From Arthrobacter_H sp030452125 (lineage in GTDB: Bacteria > Actinomycetota > Actinomycetes > Actinomycetales > Micrococcaceae), in the NCBI GenBank assembly GCA_052379645.1, contig JBQSYU010000008.1: a stretch of 64,000 bases of DNA, one strand, 5' to 3'. The notes beneath the pieces are model-generated. The model was not told where the DNA came from. It was given only the letters and a program-made list of their open reading frames with translations, and made no database searches. This document shows, in pieces, positions 60,333 through 64,000 of the stretch; position 1 is the stretch's first letter, and each line of letters begins with the position of its first letter. The position numbers were made by a program, and so were the translations under genes.

Positions 60333-60788
60333 TCAGTCCCTGGCCTGGACCGAGGCGCCGAGTTTGCGGGTCAGCCGGGTCAGTTCCGCGAATTGGGTCA
60401 CGTCCAGGGCGGAGCCCAACACCTCGTGGATATGGCGGACATGTTCGCGGCCGATCTCGCGTTGGATGGTGCTGCCGGCCTCGGTCAGCCAGAGCCGCAT
60501 CGCGCGCTGGTCCTGCGGGTCGGCGGCACGGGCGATGAAACCCTTGGCCTCGAGCCGGTCAACCATCCGGCTCAGGCTCGGCTGGCTGAGCAGGACGTTC
60601 TCGTTGAGCTCACCCAAACGGATCCCACCCTCGGGGCAGCGTTCGAGGGTGACCAGCACGTCGTATTCGCGCATCGTCAACCGTTTGAACGCCGGATGGC
60701 GTTGGAGTCGTCGCATGATGGTCACCTGGGCCCGGAACAAGGACTCCCAGGCCTGGGTGGTCTCACGGAGGGTGGCGGGCCTAGACAT
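60333..60788 (-). CDS. MarR-family regulator downstream of the LLM gene
   Basis: 151 aa. HTH core is LTMREYDVLVTLERCPEGGIRLGELNENVLLSQPSLSRMVDRLEAKGFIAR, with the wing AADPQDQRAMRLWLTEAG. It starts at ATG 60788 with GAGGAG 5-6 nt upstream and overlaps the LLM stop by 8 bp. It is therefore the second gene of the LLM-marR operon and likely binds the palindrome at 61967-61984. The inducer is unknown. Confidence 0.85.
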   Translation of the reverse strand: MSRPATLRETTQAWESLFRAQVTIMRRLQRHPAFKRLTMREYDVLVTLERCPEGGIRLGELNENVLLSQPSLSRMVDRLEAKGFIARAADPQDQRAMRLWLTEAGSTIQREIGREHVRHIHEVLGSALDVTQFAELTRLTRKLGASVQARD

Positions 60789-61926
60789 GGGACTCCTCGG
60801 GGGTCTTCTCAGGCACCGGGACCTCGTTGCGGGCGGTGGCCGGCTTGATGCCTGCCCGCCGAGCAGCCAGCAGGTTGGCGTGGGTCGGGGGTTCGGGGTG
60901 GTCTGCGGGTTTGCGTTTGGCGTATTCGGCACGCAGCTCGGGCAGCACCCGTTCGCCGAACAGGTCCAACTGGTTCAGCACGGTTTTCAGCGGCAGGCCG
61001 GCGTGATCGACGAGGAAGAGCTGACGGTGGTAGTCCCCGAAGTACTCCTGGAACGTGAGCGTCTTCTCGATCATTTGCTGCGGGCTGCCCACGGTCAGCG
61101 GGGTCTGGGACGTGAAGTCCTCCAGGGAGGGCCCATGGCCATAAACCGGGGCGTTGTCGAAGTAGGGACGGAACTGTGCCACGGCATCCTGGGAGTTCTC
61201 TGCCAGGTAGAACTGACCGCCGAGACCCACATAGGCCTGATCGGCCCGGCCATGACCATAGTGTTCGAAGCGCTGACGGTAGAGGCCGATCAGTTCCTGG
61301 TAGTGCTCCTTGGGCCAGAAGATGTTGTTGGCGAAGAACCCGTCACCGTAATAGGCGGCAATTTCGGCAACCTCGGGTGTGCGGATCGAACCGTGCCAGA
61401 CGAAGGGGGCAACGGAATCCAACGGGCGGGGAGTGGAGGTGAAGTTCTGTAGCGCCGTGCGGTGCTTACCGGACCAGGAAACGTTCTCTTCGTCCCAGAG
61501 CCGGCGCAGCAGGTGGTAGTTCTCCACGGTCAGTTCCACCGCATCCGCCGAGCTCTTCCCGAACCAGGGATAGACCGGGGCGGTGTTCCCTCGCCCCAGG
61601 ACCAGATCCGTGCGGCCTCCGGATAGATGTTGGAGCATCGCGAAATCTTCGGCAATCTTCACCGGATCGTTGGTGGTGATCAGCGTCGTGGCCGTGGAGA
61701 GGGTGATGTGTTCGGTGTGGGCGGCAATATAGGCCAGCTCGGTGGTGGGCGAAGACGAGAAGAACGGTGGGTTGTGATGCTCGCCGATGGCGAAGACATC
61801 CATCCCGATCTCTTCGACCTTCCGCGCGATCGCCACCATCGCGGTAATGCGTTCATGCTCGGTCGGCAGCTGACCGGTGGTGGGGTCGGCCGTGATGTCA
61901 CTAACCGAAAAGACGCCGATTTCCAT
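60781..61926 (-). CDS. LLM-class flavin-dependent oxidoreductase (luciferase-like)
   Basis: 381 aa. It starts MEIGVFSVSDIT and carries IARKVEEIGMDVFAIGEHHNPPFFSSSP, ITLSTATTLITTNDPVKIAEDFAMLQHLSGGRTDLVLGRGNTAPVYPWFG, the hallmarks of alkanal monooxygenase-like LLM proteins that use FMN. Substrate unknown. It differs from the NtaA-type LLM at 42-43 kb. First gene of a two-gene operon with marR. Confidence 0.88.
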   Translation of the reverse strand: MEIGVFSVSDITADPTTGQLPTEHERITAMVAIARKVEEIGMDVFAIGEHHNPPFFSSSPTTELAYIAAHTEHITLSTATTLITTNDPVKIAEDFAMLQHLSGGRTDLVLGRGNTAPVYPWFGKSSADAVELTVENYHLLRRLWDEENVSWSGKHRTALQNFTSTPRPLDSVAPFVWHGSIRTPEVAEIAAYYGDGFFANNIFWPKEHYQELIGLYRQRFEHYGHGRADQAYVGLGGQFYLAENSQDAVAQFRPYFDNAPVYGHGPSLEDFTSQTPLTVGSPQQMIEKTLTFQEYFGDYHRQLFLVDHAGLPLKTVLNQLDLFGERVLPELRAEYAKRKPADHPEPPTHANLLAARRAGIKPATARNEVPVPEKTPEESHV

Positions 61927-61966
61927 GGTGCTCCTTCGTGGATCCGACCTTCAGTATGTCAGAAGA

Positions 61967-61984
61967 TATATGCATTTGCATATA
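61967..61984. promoter_or_regulatory. palindromic MarR-type operator of the LLM-marR operon
   Basis: TATATGCA-TT-TGCATATA, a perfect 18-bp palindrome about 40 nt upstream of the LLM start. Its size and AT-rich arms match MarR-family sites. Confidence 0.7.
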
Positions 61985-62066
61985 AGAACATCAGTCATCT
62001 CTTGGGTATTCCCGTGTCCCGGGGCCCGATGGTGTGGCGACGCGGTGAAAGGGTCTGCCGTTAACG

Positions 62067-62099
62067 AACGGTGGGACGGGTCTGACCCGTCCCACCGTT
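62067..62099. terminator. hairpin terminator after mqo
   Basis: Perfect 15-bp stem, AACGGTGGGACGGGT (62067-62081) and its complement (62085-62099), CTG loop, 16 bp past the mqo stop. Confidence 0.85.
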
Positions 62100-62114
62100 G
62101 AAAACACCGACAAC

Positions 62115-63608
62115 CTATGTGAGCGCGAGCGACTTATTCGTTGCCGCGGTGACCTCGGCGAGCAGGTCGGGGTTCTCGTTGAGCTTGACCCCGAAGCTGG
62201 GGACGATCTCGGTGAGCTTGGATTCCCAGCCGGCGAAGTTCTGCGGGAAGCAGCGACGCAGGACCTCGATCATGATCGGTGCAGCGGTCGAAGCGCCCGG
62301 GGAGGCGCCCAACAGCCCCGAGATCGAGCCGTCGGCACTGGTGATGACTTCGGTACCGAACTGCAGGATACCGCCACGCTTCTTATCCTTCTTGATGACC
62401 TGTACGCGCTGGCCGGCGGTGATCAGTTCCCAGCCGTCTCCCGAGGCATTGGGGTAGTACTCGCGCAGGGCCTCGTTCTTGGCCTCGCGGCTCTTGAGGA
62501 CCTCGGTGACCAGGTACTTCACCAGGCCGAGGTTGTCCTTGGCAACGGCGAGCATCGGGATGAGGTTACCGGGACGAACCGAGGCGACCAGGTCCAGGTA
62601 GGAACCCGACTTCAAGAACTTGGGTGAGAATCCGCCGTACGGGCCGAACATGAGCGAACGCTTGCCGTTGACGAAGCGCGTGTCCAGGTGTGGGACAGAC
62701 ATCGGCGGGGCGCCCACGGACGCCTGGCCGTAGACCTTGGCATGATGGCGGGAAATGACATCTTCGTTGGTGCTGCGCAGGAACTGTCCGGAGACCGGGA
62801 AACCACCGAAGCCATGGGCCTCGGGGATGCCGGCGGCCTGGAGCAGGTGCAGGGCGCCGCCACCGGCACCGACGAACACAAACTTTGCGTTCACGGTCTG
62901 CTTGTCCCCGGTGGCCCTGTTCTTCACGGTCAGCGTCCAGCCGGCGCCGTTGCGTTCCAGCCCGGTGACCTTATGGCCAAAGTTCAGATCGACCCCGTCC
63001 TCACCCAAGTTGGCAACCAGCTGGCGGGTCAGCGAGCCGAAGTCGACGTCGGTGCCGCCCAGAACTCGGGAAGCGGAAACCCGTTCGCCGGGGTTGCGGC
63101 CTTCGGCCACGAGCGGAGCCCATTCGGCGATGGTGGCGAGATCCTCGGTATGCTCCATCTGCTCAAAGAGCGGCTGGGTGCGCAGCGAGTCGTAACGCTT
63201 CTGGAGGTAGTCGGCGCTGTCGGAGCCGTGGACGAAGCTCATATGCGGCAGCGGGTTGATGAAGGAGCTGGGAGTGGAAATCCGCTTCTGGTCCACCAGA
63301 TGGGAGTAGAACTGGCGGGAGACCTGCCACTGTTCGTTGATGCCCACTGCCTTGGCGGGGTTGACCTTGCCATCGGCGCCGAGTGGGGAGTAGTTCAGTT
63401 CGCACAGTGCCGAGTGGCCGGTACCCGCGTTATTCCACGGGTCGGAGGCTTCCTGGCCCGCCTGATCAAGGTTCTCGAACAGGGCGATATCCCAGCTGGG
63501 TTCCAGCTGTTTGATGAGCGTTCCCAGCGTTGCACTCATGACCCCACCGCCGATCAGGGCAATATCAACGTTCGATGAGGTGGTTTGGCTCGGCACAGGA
63601 TTCTCCAT
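62115..63608 (-). CDS. mqo: malate:quinone oxidoreductase
   Basis: 497-aa membrane-associated FAD enzyme oxidising malate to oxaloacetate and reducing the quinone pool. FAD motif IALIGGGVMSATLGTLI at the N-terminus, then NNAGTGHSALCELNYSP, FVFVGAGGGALHLLQAAGIP, VSGQFLRS and LMFGPYGGFSPKFLK. Length and pattern are typical of Mqo. Monocistronic, with a hairpin downstream. Confidence 0.95.
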   Translation of the reverse strand: MENPVPSQTTSSNVDIALIGGGVMSATLGTLIKQLEPSWDIALFENLDQAGQEASDPWNNAGTGHSALCELNYSPLGADGKVNPAKAVGINEQWQVSRQFYSHLVDQKRISTPSSFINPLPHMSFVHGSDSADYLQKRYDSLRTQPLFEQMEHTEDLATIAEWAPLVAEGRNPGERVSASRVLGGTDVDFGSLTRQLVANLGEDGVDLNFGHKVTGLERNGAGWTLTVKNRATGDKQTVNAKFVFVGAGGGALHLLQAAGIPEAHGFGGFPVSGQFLRSTNEDVISRHHAKVYGQASVGAPPMSVPHLDTRFVNGKRSLMFGPYGGFSPKFLKSGSYLDLVASVRPGNLIPMLAVAKDNLGLVKYLVTEVLKSREAKNEALREYYPNASGDGWELITAGQRVQVIKKDKKRGGILQFGTEVITSADGSISGLLGASPGASTAAPIMIEVLRRCFPQNFAGWESKLTEIVPSFGVKLNENPDLLAEVTAATNKSLALT

Positions 63609-63686
63609 CCGACGACTCTGGTGGCTTAAGCCAAGGTTAGCGCGGTCAGATCACCGCCATGAAATCAGGGGGTTCCCTGAGCCGCC

Positions 63687-64000
63687 CTAGGTGGCGAGCC
63701 TCACCCGGTCAAAGGGCTCGTCCAGGGTGGGACTGGTGGGGTAATGCATGACCGAATCGTCGGCCGCGACGGCGGAAATCGGGTAAGCCAGCGGAAGGGC
63801 GGGCAGATCTTTCGCCAGCTGCTCGCCGATCTGCTGATAGGTGGTGGCCCGTGGGTCCCCGTTGGGCATCGAACGCGCCTTGACGATCTTTGCGCGCACC
63901 TTCGGGGCGTCGTAACCGAATTCCGGTGACGTGGTGCCAAAGAGGGTACCGATGAAGTTGTCCGGATCCCGGTAGCCGCCGTTCCAGCCCAACAGGTGGA
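63687..64000 (-). CDS. peptide-type ABC transporter substrate-binding protein, C-terminus (cut by window edge)
   Basis: The visible 104 residues read GWNGGYRDPDNFIGTLFG, TTYQQIGEQLAKDLPALPLAYP and end in PFDRVRLAT. The pattern is that of the C-terminal lobe of family 5 (oligopeptide/nickel) solute-binding proteins. The N-terminal part, including any signal peptide, lies beyond the window. Confidence 0.8.
   Translation of the reverse strand, partial: HLLGWNGGYRDPDNFIGTLFGTTSPEFGYDAPKVRAKIVKARSMPNGDPRATTYQQIGEQLAKDLPALPLAYPISAVAADDSVMHYPTSPTLDEPFDRVRLAT

Noticed and set aside
1..64000. CRISPR array, tRNA, rRNA or IS element
   Set aside because: No regularly spaced repeats, tRNA-like stretches, rRNA segments or transposase frames were noticed on either strand. 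A software search could still find a degenerate remnant.

Overview
The window is dense, high-GC bacterial chromosome with short intergenic gaps, many GTG starts, 4-bp ATGA/GTGA gene overlaps and repeated 'TAnnnT, 6-7 nt, start codon' leaderless promoters. Gene order (pncB/clpS/DUF2017/murI/MBL hydrolase/rph/rdgB), a zinc-hook SbcC, an actinobacterial-length NadA and a Brevibacterium/Arthrobacter-type homoprotocatechuate dioxygenase point to an actinobacterium, most likely Micrococcales, family Micrococcaceae or close. This is inferred from gene content only. No rRNA, tRNA or CRISPR array was seen.

Layout. 1-2764: three GNAT acetyltransferases (the first cut by the window edge) and an alpha/beta hydrolase. 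2792-9085: nicotinamide salvage (pncB-pncA), then clpS, DUF2017, murI, an MBL hydrolase, rph and rdgB, closed by a bidirectional terminator. 9175-15580: DedA membrane protein, exonuclease-BRCT protein, a degenerate ADP-ribosylglycohydrolase-like protein, a marR-fadD operon divergent from a DUF1295 membrane protein, and a small DUF4177-like protein. 15771-19709: a pyruvate/acetoin-type dehydrogenase operon (CBS protein, E1 alpha, E1 beta, E2). 19872-25534: sbcDC and an MFS exporter. 25555-28555: IclR regulator, flavin reductase and an MHS-type symporter. 28641-31933: phosphoribosyltransferase, lipoprotein and a DHA2-type exporter. 31911-36818: homoprotocatechuate (3,4-dihydroxyphenylacetate) meta-cleavage operon, hpaG-rraA fusion, gntR, hpaE and hpaD, with a perfect GntR-type palindrome upstream. 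36973-40852: a second 2-oxoacid dehydrogenase operon in which the E2 is split into a free lipoyl protein and an alpha/beta hydrolase, divergent from an Lrp/AsnC regulator. 40853-42024: a lower-GC patch with an orphan gene.

42025-47905 is the most unusual part. Two TPP riboswitches face away from each other. One controls the ykoEDC ECF transporter for thiamine or its pyrimidine precursor. The other leads an SDR plus NtaA-type flavin monooxygenase operon. 48740-50353: an MFS gene reduced to its two ends, with a lower-GC HIRAN-like membrane protein gene between them. 50424-56329: NAD synthesis operon nrtR-nadA-nadB-nadC-nifS behind a perfect NrtR box. 56444-64000: small membrane protein, asparagine-synthetase-like protein, ABC-F ATPase, a marR/LLM operon with an 18-bp palindromic operator, malate:quinone oxidoreductase, and the C-terminus of a peptide-type solute-binding protein cut by the window edge.

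Themes: NAD supply (salvage and de novo), cofactor transport under riboswitch control, aromatic-acid catabolism and two acyl-CoA-forming dehydrogenase complexes. No dihydrolipoamide dehydrogenase (E3) gene lies in the window, so both complexes must borrow one from elsewhere.
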